From the NCBI RefSeq assembly GCF_026344005.1, contig NZ_JAPKNH010000003.1, positions 496,001 through 560,000 on the forward strand: DNA of 64,000 nucleotides. The letters run 5' to 3'. A program made the position numbers and the translations under genes. Positions 32,523 through 41,994 of the stretch are shown here, piece after piece. Each line of letters opens with the position of its first letter. The stretch's first letter is position 1. Below the pieces are notes generated by a model, which saw only the letters and a list, made by a program, of their open reading frames with translations, did no database searches and had not been told where the DNA came from. The stretch is from Kaistia terrae. Lineage in GTDB: Bacteria > Pseudomonadota > Alphaproteobacteria > Rhizobiales > Kaistiaceae.

Positions 32523-32723
32523 CAACGCAGCCGGTTGCTCCGCATTGCGGGAGCAGGCGATGGACGGCCGGATCGAGTCCGTGTTCAACTCACTGCGCCG
32601 GTGATCGGGCCCGCCCGCGCGGAGCGAACACTGCAGCGCCAACCAACGACCGAGATGCGACAAGACGATCGCACTGCCGTGAGGCAGGCCATCCGGCCAG
32701 GAAATAACGGGAGCAGACGCCAA

Positions 32724-33962
32724 ATGACCCATATCACCACGCCGCCCTGGCTCGGGCTGCCGACGCATCGCAACTGGCTGAACGATCAGACCAACCGTCT
32801 CATCGGCTTTCTGCAGGGCGCGCGCCTGGATGCCGGCGGCTTCGGTTACTTGCTCGAGGACGGAACCTCCGACCTGACGCGTCCGCGCGAGCTCTATCTC
32901 AACGGCCGCATGACCCACGTCGCAGCCCTCGCCTATATGCGCGGCATCCCCGGGGCGGGCCCGCTGATCGACCACGGCATCGCTGCCCTCACCAACGATT
33001 TCCACGATAAGGTAAATGGCGGCTGGCACTCGGCGCTAGAGCCGGCCGGTGGCCCGATTCCCGGCCGCAAGGCCGCCTATGATCATGCCTTCGTGCTGCT
33101 GGCCGGCGCTTCGGCGACAGAGGCTGGACGCCCCGGTGGACGCGAACTGTTCGACGCCGCCGCGGAGGTGTTCCTGAAGCATTTCTGGGATGAAGAAGCC
33201 GGGATGTCGCGCGAATCCTTCGCCGCCGACTTCACCGATACCGACAGCTATCGCGGCGCCAACTCGAACATGCATCTGGTCGAGGCCTGCCTTGCCGCCG
33301 GCGACGCGTCGGGCGACGCCGTCTGGTACGACCGGGCGCTGTCCATGGCGGACCGGCTGATCAACAAGGCCGCGCGCGAGCACAACTGGTTCCTGCCGGA
33401 ACACTACGATACCGAATGGAAGCCGCAGCCCGACTACAACACCGATGACCGCGCACACCCGTTCCGCCCCTATGGCTCGACGGTCGGACACTGGCTGGAA
33501 TGGTCGCGTCTGCTGATCCATGTCGAAGCGTCGCTAGCCACGCCGCCGACTTGGCTGCGCGAGGCGGCGATCGCGCTGTTCAACCACGCCATCACCTTCG
33601 GCTGGGCCGTCGATGGCCATGACGGCTTCGTCTACACGACCGATTTCGAGGGCGTCGTCGTCACGGAAGTACGGATGCACTGGTCGCTGTGCGAAGGCAT
33701 CGCTGCCGCCGCCCTGCTCGGAGCGGTGACGGGCGACGCGCTTTACGAGCATTGGTATCGCAAGCTCTGGGACCATGCCGCGCAGTATTTCGTCGAGCCG
33801 GAACGCGGCACCTGGAAGCACCAGCTTGCGGCGGACCTGACCGAAGCCGGTTCCGTCTGGCCGGGCCGTCCCGACACCTATCACGTCCTGAATGCGCTAC
33901 TGCTGCCGCAACTTCCGGCAGCACCAGGCGCCGCGACGGCATTGGCACGCGGGCTCGCCTAG
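32724..33962 (+). CDS. AGE-family sugar epimerase/isomerase (YihS/mannose isomerase-like)
   Basis: The 412-residue protein has the (alpha/alpha)6 barrel pattern of N-acylglucosamine 2-epimerase-like enzymes. Landmarks are RELYLNGRMTHVAALAY, the conserved DHAFVLLA, SNMHLVEACLA, GHWLEWSRLL and MHWSLCEGIAAA. Paired histidines in these motifs act in sugar ring opening and proton transfer. Likely substrates are aldose-ketose pairs such as mannose/fructose or sulfoquinovose. The ATG at 32724 follows GGGAG by about ten bases. There is no sugar operon around it to narrow the substrate. Confidence 0.9.
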   Translation: MTHITTPPWLGLPTHRNWLNDQTNRLIGFLQGARLDAGGFGYLLEDGTSDLTRPRELYLNGRMTHVAALAYMRGIPGAGPLIDHGIAALTNDFHDKVNGGWHSALEPAGGPIPGRKAAYDHAFVLLAGASATEAGRPGGRELFDAAAEVFLKHFWDEEAGMSRESFAADFTDTDSYRGANSNMHLVEACLAAGDASGDAVWYDRALSMADRLINKAAREHNWFLPEHYDTEWKPQPDYNTDDRAHPFRPYGSTVGHWLEWSRLLIHVEASLATPPTWLREAAIALFNHAITFGWAVDGHDGFVYTTDFEGVVVTEVRMHWSLCEGIAAAALLGAVTGDALYEHWYRKLWDHAAQYFVEPERGTWKHQLAADLTEAGSVWPGRPDTYHVLNALLLPQLPAAPGAATALARGLA

Positions 33963-33994
33963 ACAGCGCCTGTCAAGGCTGTTGGATCGATCTT

Positions 33995-34017
33995 TGAGGC
34001 CGGCTTTGCCGGCCTCA
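33995..34017. terminator. Terminator-like hairpin between converging genes
   Basis: TGAGGCCGGC (33995-34004), a TTT loop and GCCGGCCTCA (34008-34017) form a perfect 10-bp stem between the epimerase and gltX ends. T-runs are short on both sides. Confidence 0.6.
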
Positions 34018-34023
34018 TTCGTC

Positions 34024-35391
34024 TCAGGCAGCGAGTGCCGCATCGAGCCGGGCCAAAGCCTGCTCGCGACCGATCAGCGGCAGCAGCGCCGCGAGCTCGG
34101 GACCATGCTCAAGACCGGTCAGCACCTGGCGCAACGGCATGAACAGCGCCCTGCCCTTGCGCCCGGTAGCGGCCTTGACCGCGTCGGTCCAGGCCTTCCA
34201 GCTCTGTCCGTCGAAGGGTCCTTCCGGCAGCGCGTCGCGCGCCGACGCCAGGAAGGCAGCCTCGTCAGCATCCGCCGCGATATGCTGCGCTATAGGACCC
34301 GTCACGACCGCCCACCACTCGACGGCGTCCTTCAGCAGGACGAGATTTCCACGTACGGCGCTCCAGAAATCCTCGCCGCCGTCGACACCAAGCGCCTTCA
34401 GCCTGTCAGCAACTTCGGTAAAGGGCTTGGCGTGCAACAGCTTGGCGTTGAGCCCGTCGAGATCAGCGGGGTCGAACTTGGCCGGAGCCTTGGAGACCAT
34501 GGAAAGATCGACGAGCCCGGCCAGCGTCGACAAGTCGACGACGGGCTCGACCGAAACGGAGGTGCCGATGAGAACGGCAAGCGAATTGACCGCCATCGGC
34601 TCATAACCAGCTTCACGCAGCGAGCCCAGCGACAGCGCGCCGGTGCGCTTGGAGAGCCCCTCGCCGCTCGCCGTGGTCAACGTGTTGTGATGACCGAATA
34701 TCGGCACCGGAGCGCCCAGTGCCTCGAACAACTGTAGCTGCACGCCCGTATTGGTGACGTGATCGTCACCGCGGATGATGTGCGTCACACCCATATCGGC
34801 GTCATCGACGACCGACGGCAAGGTGTAGAGATAGGTGCCGTCCTCTCGGATCAGCACCGGGTCCGACAGCGAGCCGATATCGACCGTCTGAGGCCCACGG
34901 ACCAGATCATCCCAGGTAACGTGGCCGACCGTCTCGTCAAGCTTGAAGCGCCAATGCGGCTTGCGGCCCTCGGCTTCCAACTTGGCGCGATCCGCTTCGC
35001 TCAGCTTGAGGCCGGCGCGGTCATAGACCGGCGGCAGGCCGCGAGCGGCCTGGCGCTTGCGTTTGCGATCCAGCTCGTCGGCAGTCTCATAGCAGGCATA
35101 GAGACGGCCGGAAGCCTTCAGCCGCGTCACGACAGCGTCATAGGAATCGGTGCGCAGCGACTGGCGCTCGAACTGATGCGGCAGGATGCCGAGCCAATTG
35201 AGATCCCGCAGGATTGCCTCAGCGAACTCTTCCTTCGAGCGCTCGCGATCAGTGTCGTCGAGCCGCAGGATGAAGCGTCCGCCCGCTTTGAGGGCGAACA
35301 GCCAGTTGAGCAAGGCAGGCCGCGCATTGCCGATATGGAGATAACCGGTCGGTGACGGCGCGAAGCGGACGATAACGGAGGGGCTGGTCAT
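34024..35391 (-). CDS. gltX: Glutamyl-tRNA synthetase
   Basis: The 455-residue class I synthetase opens with [15 protein letters not shown], with the HIGH-type motif at 19-22. It contains [10 protein letters not shown], the editing-free central domain with [10 protein letters not shown] and the KMSKS-type loop GLSKRTG. The C-terminal half is the helical anticodon domain. Many alphaproteobacteria carry two GltX copies with different tRNA preferences; which one this is cannot be decided here. The ATG at 35391 is nine bases after the glycosyltransferase stop. Confidence 0.95.
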   Translation of the reverse strand: MTSPSVIVRFAPSPTGYLHIGNARPALLNWLFALKAGGRFILRLDDTDRERSKEEFAEAILRDLNWLGILPHQFERQSLRTDSYDAVVTRLKASGRLYACYETADELDRKRKRQAARGLPPVYDRAGLKLSEADRAKLEAEGRKPHWRFKLDETVGHVTWDDLVRGPQTVDIGSLSDPVLIREDGTYLYTLPSVVDDADMGVTHIIRGDDHVTNTGVQLQLFEALGAPVPIFGHHNTLTTASGEGLSKRTGALSLGSLREAGYEPMAVNSLAVLIGTSVSVEPVVDLSTLAGLVDLSMVSKAPAKFDPADLDGLNAKLLHAKPFTEVADRLKALGVDGGEDFWSAVRGNLVLLKDAVEWWAVVTGPIAQHIAADADEAAFLASARDALPEGPFDGQSWKAWTDAVKAATGRKGRALFMPLRQVLTGLEHGPELAALLPLIGREQALARLDAALAA

Positions 35392-35400
35392 GCGAACGCT

Positions 35401-36849
35401 TTAGCGCGCGCCGTCCTGCCGCGCAACGATCAGCCCCACCCGCTTCACAAAACGATCAAGCTCGCGCTTGACCCGCTTGATCGGAGCAAGCTTCTTGCGC
35501 GGCACTGCGGCGGCCAAGGCACCAAAGGCCTCAATATCATAGCGCGTGGTATATCGATCGATCGCATCCACCGGAGGACGCTGAACCTGCAGGCGCGGAC
35601 GTAGAGGATGGGTATCGAGAAGCGCCGAGTTGAAACGTGCGATTGTGTTCGTGAGGGCGCGATCAGGCACTCCTGCCGGAGCGGGCAACGAATAGTTGCC
35701 CTTCAGCCCAGATGCCACTTGCCCGGCAACGAGTCCCGTCGTGTAGAAGGAAGTCAGATTGTTCTGCTGCCATTCGACAACTTCATCGCGCAGCGTGGGA
35801 TCGATCGCGGCGAGGACGTTCTCGGCCGCCGCCTCATAGTCCATGCTCGAAATTGCCAGGGGGTGATGTGCGAGAAACTCGCCTATAGCCGTCGAGCGCA
35901 ATCCGACAACCGGCAGACCGGAGCGCATAGCCTCGAAAATCGGGAGTCCAAACCCCTCATGCTCCGAGAGGCACAGAAATATATCGCTCTCACCGTATAA
36001 TTTCTTCAGATCCGAGTATGAGACCTCGGCCGGCAAGTGAACATCGACATCGTGCTCGGCGGCCAGCGTCTGGATCTCCTGCACATAGCGGGCCATCGAC
36101 TTATCGGAACGACCAACCATTGTCAGGCGAACCCGCCGGCCAAACCTCGCCTGCAAGGTTGCGGCCGTCATGACAAGGTGCAAGTGCCCCTTGTGGGGAA
36201 CTATCCTCCCTACAAACAAGATGCGAATAGAGTCATCCCCATCGCGTCGTTCCTGATCGGCCCGACGCGACACGCCCTCGAAAAGCAACGAGGAAACCGG
36301 ATAGACGACATGTACCCGACCGGGATCAATGCCGAGCACTCTCAACTGCTTCGCTGAATAGGAAGAGTTGGCCCAGAAGGTGGCGCCCGATTGCTCCGCG
36401 ATCTGGATCACCCCCTCAAGTCCGCGGATCGTGTTTAGGGTTGGCAGGGGCGAATACTTCGCGAAGAACCAAGGTGGGGTGCTGTTGTGCCAGCGCACAA
36501 TGACGCGAGCCGGAAGGTTCGAAATTGCCGCGTCAAAGGCCGGCCAGCCGTCGCAGTAGTGATAGATGACGCAGGAATCCGCGCCGTCTCCGAGCCACGC
36601 GCCGAGAGCGGAAATGGGCTCGGTAGGAAAATCGCTATCCAGGTTGTTACTTTCGCAGAAAACTCGGATATCGAGATCGCTTCCACCTAACTCTCGAAGA
36701 ATTCGATATTGGCTCGTGCAGTCATAGCTAATGGAATCAGACAGTTCCCAAAGGTGGCGAATGACAAGCGCTATCCTGGAAGCCCCCAGCGCGCATGGCC
36801 CTCCAAGATTCGTTTCGGTGGCCTGATTGGCACATCCCGGCTGATCCAC
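35401..36849 (-). CDS. Glycosyltransferase (GT4-type, GT-B fold)
   Basis: The 482-residue protein has a GT-B architecture. The C-terminal Rossmann domain opens with IRILFVGRIVPHKGHLHLV, contains VDVHLPAEVSYSDLKKLYGESD and ends in the nucleotide-sugar motif SEHEGFGLPIFEAM, which carries the EX7E glutamates. The start is probably a GTG at 36849 after AAGGA; no ATG gives a better length. It probably adds a sugar to a cell-surface polysaccharide or lipid. Codon use is slightly more AT-tolerant than the flanking genes, which suggests a mobile surface-glycan gene. It ends nine bases before gltX. Confidence 0.88.
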   Translation of the reverse strand: MDQPGCANQATETNLGGPCALGASRIALVIRHLWELSDSISYDCTSQYRILRELGGSDLDIRVFCESNNLDSDFPTEPISALGAWLGDGADSCVIYHYCDGWPAFDAAISNLPARVIVRWHNSTPPWFFAKYSPLPTLNTIRGLEGVIQIAEQSGATFWANSSYSAKQLRVLGIDPGRVHVVYPVSSLLFEGVSRRADQERRDGDDSIRILFVGRIVPHKGHLHLVMTAATLQARFGRRVRLTMVGRSDKSMARYVQEIQTLAAEHDVDVHLPAEVSYSDLKKLYGESDIFLCLSEHEGFGLPIFEAMRSGLPVVGLRSTAIGEFLAHHPLAISSMDYEAAAENVLAAIDPTLRDEVVEWQQNNLTSFYTTGLVAGQVASGLKGNYSLPAPAGVPDRALTNTIARFNSALLDTHPLRPRLQVQRPPVDAIDRYTTRYDIEAFGALAAAVPRKKLAPIKRVKRELDRFVKRVGLIVARQDGAR

Positions 36850-36942
36850 GATTGATCGTTCCTTGATCGAATAGCGCTCTAGGTACTGTCGTTGTCCAGA
36901 TTGAGAGGCGAGCCATCACCCCCCCAATCATTCTCGCCAGAC

Positions 36943-38037
36943 CTATCGGACGATGGTGATCCGCTTCGCAGCGCGCGTCAGGCCGGTGTAGAGCCAGCGG
37001 TCGCGATGCTCTCGAAAGGCATAGCTTTCGTCGAACAGGACAAGATTGTCCCATTGCGAGCCCTGCGACTTGTGCACGGTGAGCGCATAGCCATAGTCGA
37101 ACTCGTCCGAGTTGCGCCGCTGCGCATAGGGCAGATCCTCGCCGCCATTCTCGAAGAAATTCGGATGGACGGAGACTTTCACCGCCTTGCCGGTTGCGTC
37201 TTCTTCCGGCTTCAGACTGAGGCGCAGCAGGCTTTTGCGCGGCGCGCCGAGTTCGGACACGACCCAGGTGCCGCCGTTAAGCAGGCCCTTCTGCTTATCG
37301 TTGCGCAGGCAGACGAGCTTGTCGCCGACAGCCGGCATCGGGCTCAAAAGCCCCTTTAATTCGCGGATGCGCTGGTTGTAGAGGCGGCGCGTCTTGTTCG
37401 TGCCGACGAGAACCTGATCGGCAGCGAGAATCTGCGCCGCATCGATATCGCGACGCGAGATAACCCGGCTTTCGCCATGCTCGCCATATTCGATCGGTTC
37501 GCCGGCCCGCACCGCCATGGAAAGACGAATAATCGGATTGTCCTGGGCCTGGCGATGCACTTCCGTCAGCATCTGGTCAGGTTCCTGCTCGGTGAAGAAA
37601 CCTCCGCCCTTGACGGGAGGCAGCTGCGCCGGGTCGCCCAGAACCAGAACCGGCGTGCCGAAGGACAGCAGGTCGCGACCAAGGTCCTCGTCCACCATCG
37701 AGCACTCGTCGATGATGATCAGGTCGGCCTTCGATGCCGCGCTATCATGGTTCAGCGCGAAGACCGGCTGTTCTTCGTCCTCATTGGCGCGAGGCCGATA
37801 GATCAGGCTGTGGATGGTGCCGGCGCCTTCGCAGCCCTTGGTACGCAACACATGCGCTGCCTTGCCGGTGAAGGCGGCGAAGGCGACATCGCCGTCAATG
37901 TCCTCGGCAATGTGACGGGCAAGCGTCGTCTTCCCCGTACCGGCATAGCCGAACAGGCGAAAGACGGGACTGTCCCCTCGCCGCAGCCATTCCGACACGG
38001 CGGAGAGCGCATTTTCCTGTTGGGGCGACCAGCGCAT
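36943..38037 (-). CDS. RecD-like ATP-dependent DNA helicase
   Basis: The 364-residue protein is a compact superfamily I helicase. It has Walker A GYAGTGKTTLA (about 29-39), LIIIDECSMVD (motif II), LVLGDPAQLPPV (motif III) and a C-terminal UvrD_C_2 region with YGYALTVHKSQGSQWDNLVLF and the arginine motif GLTRAAKRITIV. It is half the size of RecD, with no RecBCD partners nearby. It resembles the stand-alone RecD-like helicases of phage-Dda type. The ATG at 38037 follows GGAG by six bases. Confidence 0.92.
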   Translation of the reverse strand: MRWSPQQENALSAVSEWLRRGDSPVFRLFGYAGTGKTTLARHIAEDIDGDVAFAAFTGKAAHVLRTKGCEGAGTIHSLIYRPRANEDEEQPVFALNHDSAASKADLIIIDECSMVDEDLGRDLLSFGTPVLVLGDPAQLPPVKGGGFFTEQEPDQMLTEVHRQAQDNPIIRLSMAVRAGEPIEYGEHGESRVISRRDIDAAQILAADQVLVGTNKTRRLYNQRIRELKGLLSPMPAVGDKLVCLRNDKQKGLLNGGTWVVSELGAPRKSLLRLSLKPEEDATGKAVKVSVHPNFFENGGEDLPYAQRRNSDEFDYGYALTVHKSQGSQWDNLVLFDESYAFREHRDRWLYTGLTRAAKRITIVR

Positions 38038-38441
38038 GAAAGCTCCGAGACTATGACCCGCCCCTGATAGCCGATTCATGCGGCGAGCGCAGGAACTCAA
38101 CGAGCGAATGCCCGCGTCATTTAGGCAACAGTCTCCGGCATCACAAGCGGGGCGGCGAAAACATGGTTAACCTGCCTTGGTTTCGGCCCATCTGCGCTTC
38201 AGACAAGAGCCAGCGAGACGCAAACGCCGCCGCGCGTTCCTCAGGATTGGCAGGGTGTGTGGCGAAATTGTCATTGCGGTAAAATGCGAAAACAACCAGT
38301 AAGAACAACTGTCAATCTTATTGGATTGCGCCGCCAAGCGTTGACGGATTCGAGCCAATCTAGACGAGCGGGTACGGACGCACCCCCCGCGTTCGACATT
38401 ATTTGGGTTCACCCCAGGATGACGATGAAAAGGAATCGGCT
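38038..38441. other. Intergenic region, no gene seen
   Basis: About 400 bases between the helicase and the L,D-transpeptidase contain no supported gene. The sequence is somewhat richer in A and T around 38265-38335 and should hold divergent promoters, but I found no clear -35/-10 pair. Confidence 0.4.
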
Positions 38442-39212
38442 TTGAACGAGACGAAGCCTCCGCAGGCGGTAGGAAAGCTGAGCCGCCGTACGTTCATGAT
38501 TGGCTTGCCGGTCGTGCTCGCAGCTTGTCAGACGACGCAGCCGGGCAGCCCGGCTGTCGATACCGGTGGCAGGGGCGGCGCCCCGATCATCGACCAGGGC
38601 TTCGCAACGATGTACGGCCCGATCACGGACGAGCCGTTCCCCATCGCTGCCATTGACCTGACCAAGATCAACCCGCGCTTTTATCGCCAGGTCGTGAATC
38701 TGCCGAGCGACATCGACGCCCAGCCGGGCACGATCGTCATCGATCCCTACAATCACTTCCTCTATCTCGTTTTCGAGAACGGCAGTGCGCTGCGCTACGG
38801 CGTCGGCGTCGGCCGCGATGGATTTGCCTGGTCGGGCGATGCAACGATCCAGGCCAAGCAGCAGTGGCCGAAGTGGCACCCGCCCAAGGAGATGATGGCC
38901 CGCGACCCGGCAGCCGCCAAGTGGCCGAACGGCATGCCCGGCGGCCCCGGCAATCCGCTCGGCGCGCGCGCGCTCTATCTCTACCAGGGCAAGGTCGACA
39001 CGCTGTACCGTATCCACGGCACGACGCAGCCCTGGTCGATCGGCAAGTCGCTCTCGTCCGGCTGCATCCGCATGATGAACCAGGACATCATCGACCTCTA
39101 CAGCCGCGCGCCCATCGGCACGCGGGTCAAGGTTCTCGGCAATTCCACGCCGGATCCGGTCGCTGTCTATGAATCCAAGGGCGGCGCTCGCCCCGATCCG
39201 GTTCGCAGCTGA
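38442..39212 (+). CDS. L,D-transpeptidase, predicted Tat-exported lipoprotein
   Basis: The 256-residue protein probably starts at a TTG (38442) eight bases after AAAAGGA; no ATG upstream is in frame with a ribosome site. Residues 14-18 are SRRTF, a twin-arginine motif, and residues 26-29 are the lipobox LAAC, so it should be folded before export and anchored by a lipid at Cys29. The YkuD domain ends with the active-site pattern IHGTTQPWSIG...SSGCIRM, giving the catalytic Cys. It would form 3-3 cross-links in peptidoglycan or attach proteins to it. A strong terminator follows. Confidence 0.92.
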   Translation: MNETKPPQAVGKLSRRTFMIGLPVVLAACQTTQPGSPAVDTGGRGGAPIIDQGFATMYGPITDEPFPIAAIDLTKINPRFYRQVVNLPSDIDAQPGTIVIDPYNHFLYLVFENGSALRYGVGVGRDGFAWSGDATIQAKQQWPKWHPPKEMMARDPAAAKWPNGMPGGPGNPLGARALYLYQGKVDTLYRIHGTTQPWSIGKSLSSGCIRMMNQDIIDLYSRAPIGTRVKVLGNSTPDPVAVYESKGGARPDPVRS

Positions 39213-39240
39213 TCGCACCGCCTTCCATCGCTGAATGAAA

Positions 39241-39269
39241 AAGGCCCTCCAACCGGAGGGCCTTTTTTT
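39241..39269 (+). terminator. Intrinsic terminator of the L,D-transpeptidase gene
   Basis: AAGGCCCTCC (39241-39250), loop AACC, GGAGGGCCTT (39255-39264), then a T-run to 39269. The preceding A-run makes it work in both directions, stopping nadE transcripts as well. Confidence 0.9.
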
Positions 39270-39322
39270 ATTGCCTGACGTCAGCCGACCGCAGCATGGG
39301 TTCGGCTCGACAAGCGCCGAAT

Positions 39323-40990
39323 TCAGGCGCGGTCGCGGAACTTGTTGATGATGGGATAGCGGCGGTCGCGGCCAAAGTTGCGACGGCTGAGCTTCACGCC
39401 CGGGGCTGCCTGACGGCGCTTGTACTCGGCAATCGCCAGCAGATGCTCGATCCGCTTCACAGTCGCCGCTTCATGGCCGCGCGCGATCACGTCGCCAACC
39501 CGCATCTCGCCCTCGACCAGGCTTTCGAGGATGTCGTCGAGGATCTCGTAGGGCGGCAGCGAGTCCTGGTCCTTCTGGTTCTCGCGCAGCTCCGCTGTCG
39601 GCGGCTTGGTGATGATCCGCTCCGGGATCACCTCGCCGGACGGACCAAGGCAGCCCTCCGGCACCACGCTGTTGCGGAAGTGCGAGATCCGGAAGACCTG
39701 CGTCTTGTACAGATCCTTGATCGGATTGAAGCCGCCATTCATGTCGCCATAGAGCGTGGCGTAGCCGACCGACATTTCCGACTTGTTGCCGGTCGTCACC
39801 ACCATGGCGCCGAACTTGTTCGAGATCGCCATCAGGATCGTGCCGCGCGCGCGCGATTGGAGGTTTTCTTCGGTGATGTCGGCAGCCTTGCCGGCGAACA
39901 TCGGCGCCAGCGCATGCATGAAGCCCTCGACCGGCTCGGCGATCGGGACGATATCGTAGCGCACACCGAGTTTATCCGCGCAGGCCTTGGCATCATTGAG
40001 GCTGTCCTGCGACGTGTAGCGATAGGGCAGCATCACGCAGTGGACGCGCTCGGCGCCCAGCGCATCGACCGCGATCGCCGCTACCAGCGCCGAGTCGATG
40101 CCGCCCGAAAGGCCCAGCACGACCCCGGGAAAACCAGTCTTGCCGACGTAATCGCGAAGACCGAGGACGCAGGCGAGATAGTCCGCCTCGTCGCCCTCCT
40201 CCACCCGCGCCTTCGGACCCTCGGCGCAGCGCCAGGCTCCGCCTACGCGCGAAAATTCGACGATCTCGATCGCATCGCGGAAGGCCGGAAGCTGTACGGC
40301 AAGCGAACCGTCGGCGTTGAGAACGAAGGAAGCCCCGTCGAACACGAGTTCGTCCTGGCCGCCCATCTGGTTGAGATAGACAAGCGGCAGGCCCGATTCA
40401 GTCACGCGGGCGACGGCGACGTTGAAGCGCTGATCCATGATCCGGCGACGGAAGGGAGAGCCGTTCGGCACCAGCAGGATCTCACCACCGGTCTCCGCGA
40501 TGCACTCGACCGGATCCGGACCCCAGATATCCTCGCAGATCGGAACGCCGATCCGCACGCCGCGCAGCACGATCGGTCCCGGATGCGGCCCGGGCGTAAA
40601 TACGCGCTTCTCGTCGAAAACGCCATAGTTCGGCAGGTCGACCTTGAAACGGACCGTCTCGATGCGGCCATTGTCGCAAAGCGCGTAGCCATTATAGAGC
40701 TTGTCATCCTGCAGCCAGGGCAAGCCGATCAGCACAGCCGGACCACCGTCGGCGGTATCGGCAGCGATCGCCTCGCAGGCGGCGCGGCAGGCGTCCTGGA
40801 AGGCAGGCTTCAGCACGAGATCTTCCGGCGGATAGGCCGAAAGAAACAGTTCGCTGAACATGACGACGTCGGCGCGGCCCGCCGCGGCGGTCGCGCGCGC
40901 GGCGCGCGCCTTTTCAAGATTGCCGGCGATGTCGCCGACAACCGGATTGATCTGGGCAAGGGCGATGCGGAGCGTGTCGGGGCGGGTCAT
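39323..40990 (-). CDS. nadE: Glutamine-dependent NAD+ synthetase
   Basis: The 555-residue protein joins two domains. Residues 1-270 form a nitrilase-fold glutaminase with the triad Glu47, Lys116 and Cys152 (VPICEDIW). Residues 290-555 form the synthetase with the P-loop LGLSGGIDSALV and KSEMSVGYATLYGD. It converts deamido-NAD to NAD in the last step of NAD synthesis, using ammonia from glutamine. The ATG at 40990 gives the standard MTRPDTLRIALAQINP start. All catalytic residues are present. Confidence 0.96.
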   Translation of the reverse strand: MTRPDTLRIALAQINPVVGDIAGNLEKARAARATAAAGRADVVMFSELFLSAYPPEDLVLKPAFQDACRAACEAIAADTADGGPAVLIGLPWLQDDKLYNGYALCDNGRIETVRFKVDLPNYGVFDEKRVFTPGPHPGPIVLRGVRIGVPICEDIWGPDPVECIAETGGEILLVPNGSPFRRRIMDQRFNVAVARVTESGLPLVYLNQMGGQDELVFDGASFVLNADGSLAVQLPAFRDAIEIVEFSRVGGAWRCAEGPKARVEEGDEADYLACVLGLRDYVGKTGFPGVVLGLSGGIDSALVAAIAVDALGAERVHCVMLPYRYTSQDSLNDAKACADKLGVRYDIVPIAEPVEGFMHALAPMFAGKAADITEENLQSRARGTILMAISNKFGAMVVTTGNKSEMSVGYATLYGDMNGGFNPIKDLYKTQVFRISHFRNSVVPEGCLGPSGEVIPERIITKPPTAELRENQKDQDSLPPYEILDDILESLVEGEMRVGDVIARGHEAATVKRIEHLLAIAEYKRRQAAPGVKLSRRNFGRDRRYPIINKFRDRA

Positions 40991-41089
40991 ATTCTGCCTT
41001 TACCGCGCCGCCGAAGCGGCGGCAACGGGAAGTCGACGACAGGCTTAAAAACGTCGCGGCAATCGCACCGAGCCGGTCCGCTCCAGTCC

Positions 41090-41887
41090 CTAGCTGAAGC
41101 GGTACATATCCATCGAGAGCGCAGAATATTCGTAGGAATTGTGGATCCGCTCGCCCTTCGCGCCCTCACCCGCCGCGCCGAGCGCAACAAAGAACGGCAT
41201 GAAATGGTCATCCTCGGGATGCGCCATCACGGCATGCGGTGCCTTGGCGCGATAATCGATCAGGCTGGCGGTATCGCCAGACGCCGCTCTATCGGCGACC
41301 CAGTCGGCGAACTCGCGCGCCCAGTCAACCGGAGCGGCATCGACGGCCGGCATGCCGCCCGGATTGCGAAACAGCACGCGCAAATTATGCGTCGCCGCTC
41401 CGGTGCCAATCACCAGCAGATTCTCCTCGCGCAGTGCGGCAATCGCCCGGCCAAGTACAAAATGATGGGCGGCATCGCTATGCGGCTGGATCGATAGCTG
41501 GACGAGCGGCACGCTGGCATCGGGCCAGACCAGCGACAGCGGGATCCAGGTGCCATGATCGAAACCGCGTTTCGGGGCGACATCCACAGCCAAGCCAGCG
41601 GCGCGCAAGAGTTCGGCGACTTCGCCAGCGACTGCCGCGTCGCCCGGCGCGGGATAGTCGATCTCGTAGAGCGGCTTCGGAAAGCCGCGAAAATCGTAGA
41701 TCATCTCAGGGTTGGGATCGGCAACGACAGTCGGCCGCTCCGTCTCGAAATGGGCTGAGACAACAAGGACGGCGCGGGGCCGCGCAACGGTCGATGCGAA
41801 CGCCTTCAGGAAACGGTGGGCCGGCGTGTCCGTCAACGCCAGCATCGGCGAGCCATGCGAGAGGAAGAAGGTGGGAAGGGACATCAT
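41090..41887 (-). CDS. DODA-type class III extradiol dioxygenase family protein
   Basis: The 265-residue protein matches the LigB/DODA family (YgiD-like): TFFLSHGSPMLAL at the start supplies a metal-binding His, VVSAHFET a second, and RGFDHGTWIPLSLVWP and GTGAATHNLR follow. Members cleave catecholic rings with non-haem iron or zinc; many are uncharacterised. The ATG at 41887 (or the adjacent one at 41884) begins the usual sequence. It lies 99 bases from nadE on the same strand but with no functional link evident. Confidence 0.9.
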   Translation of the reverse strand: MMSLPTFFLSHGSPMLALTDTPAHRFLKAFASTVARPRAVLVVSAHFETERPTVVADPNPEMIYDFRGFPKPLYEIDYPAPGDAAVAGEVAELLRAAGLAVDVAPKRGFDHGTWIPLSLVWPDASVPLVQLSIQPHSDAAHHFVLGRAIAALREENLLVIGTGAATHNLRVLFRNPGGMPAVDAAPVDWAREFADWVADRAASGDTASLIDYRAKAPHAVMAHPEDDHFMPFFVALGAAGEGAKGERIHNSYEYSALSMDMYRFS

Positions 41888-41994
41888 TCGATCCTTTGCG
41901 TGTTGATCGAAAAATAGTCCCGGCGACCGTCACCCAAAAGATGCACAAGAAAGCACGCAGTGTTCAACCGGCGTGACCAATGCCGGCCCCGCCC

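Noticed and set aside
36917-36926. A C7 run in the gap between the glycosyltransferase and the helicase as a third copy of the C8 repeat
   Set aside because: It is shorter and is followed by AATCA, not GGCG, so it does not belong with the 3541 and 10873 pair.
39296-41497. Long plus-strand frame opposite nadE and the DODA-type gene (733 codons)
   Set aside because: Both minus-strand genes are complete and well conserved; the plus frame spans the intergenic gap without a ribosome site.
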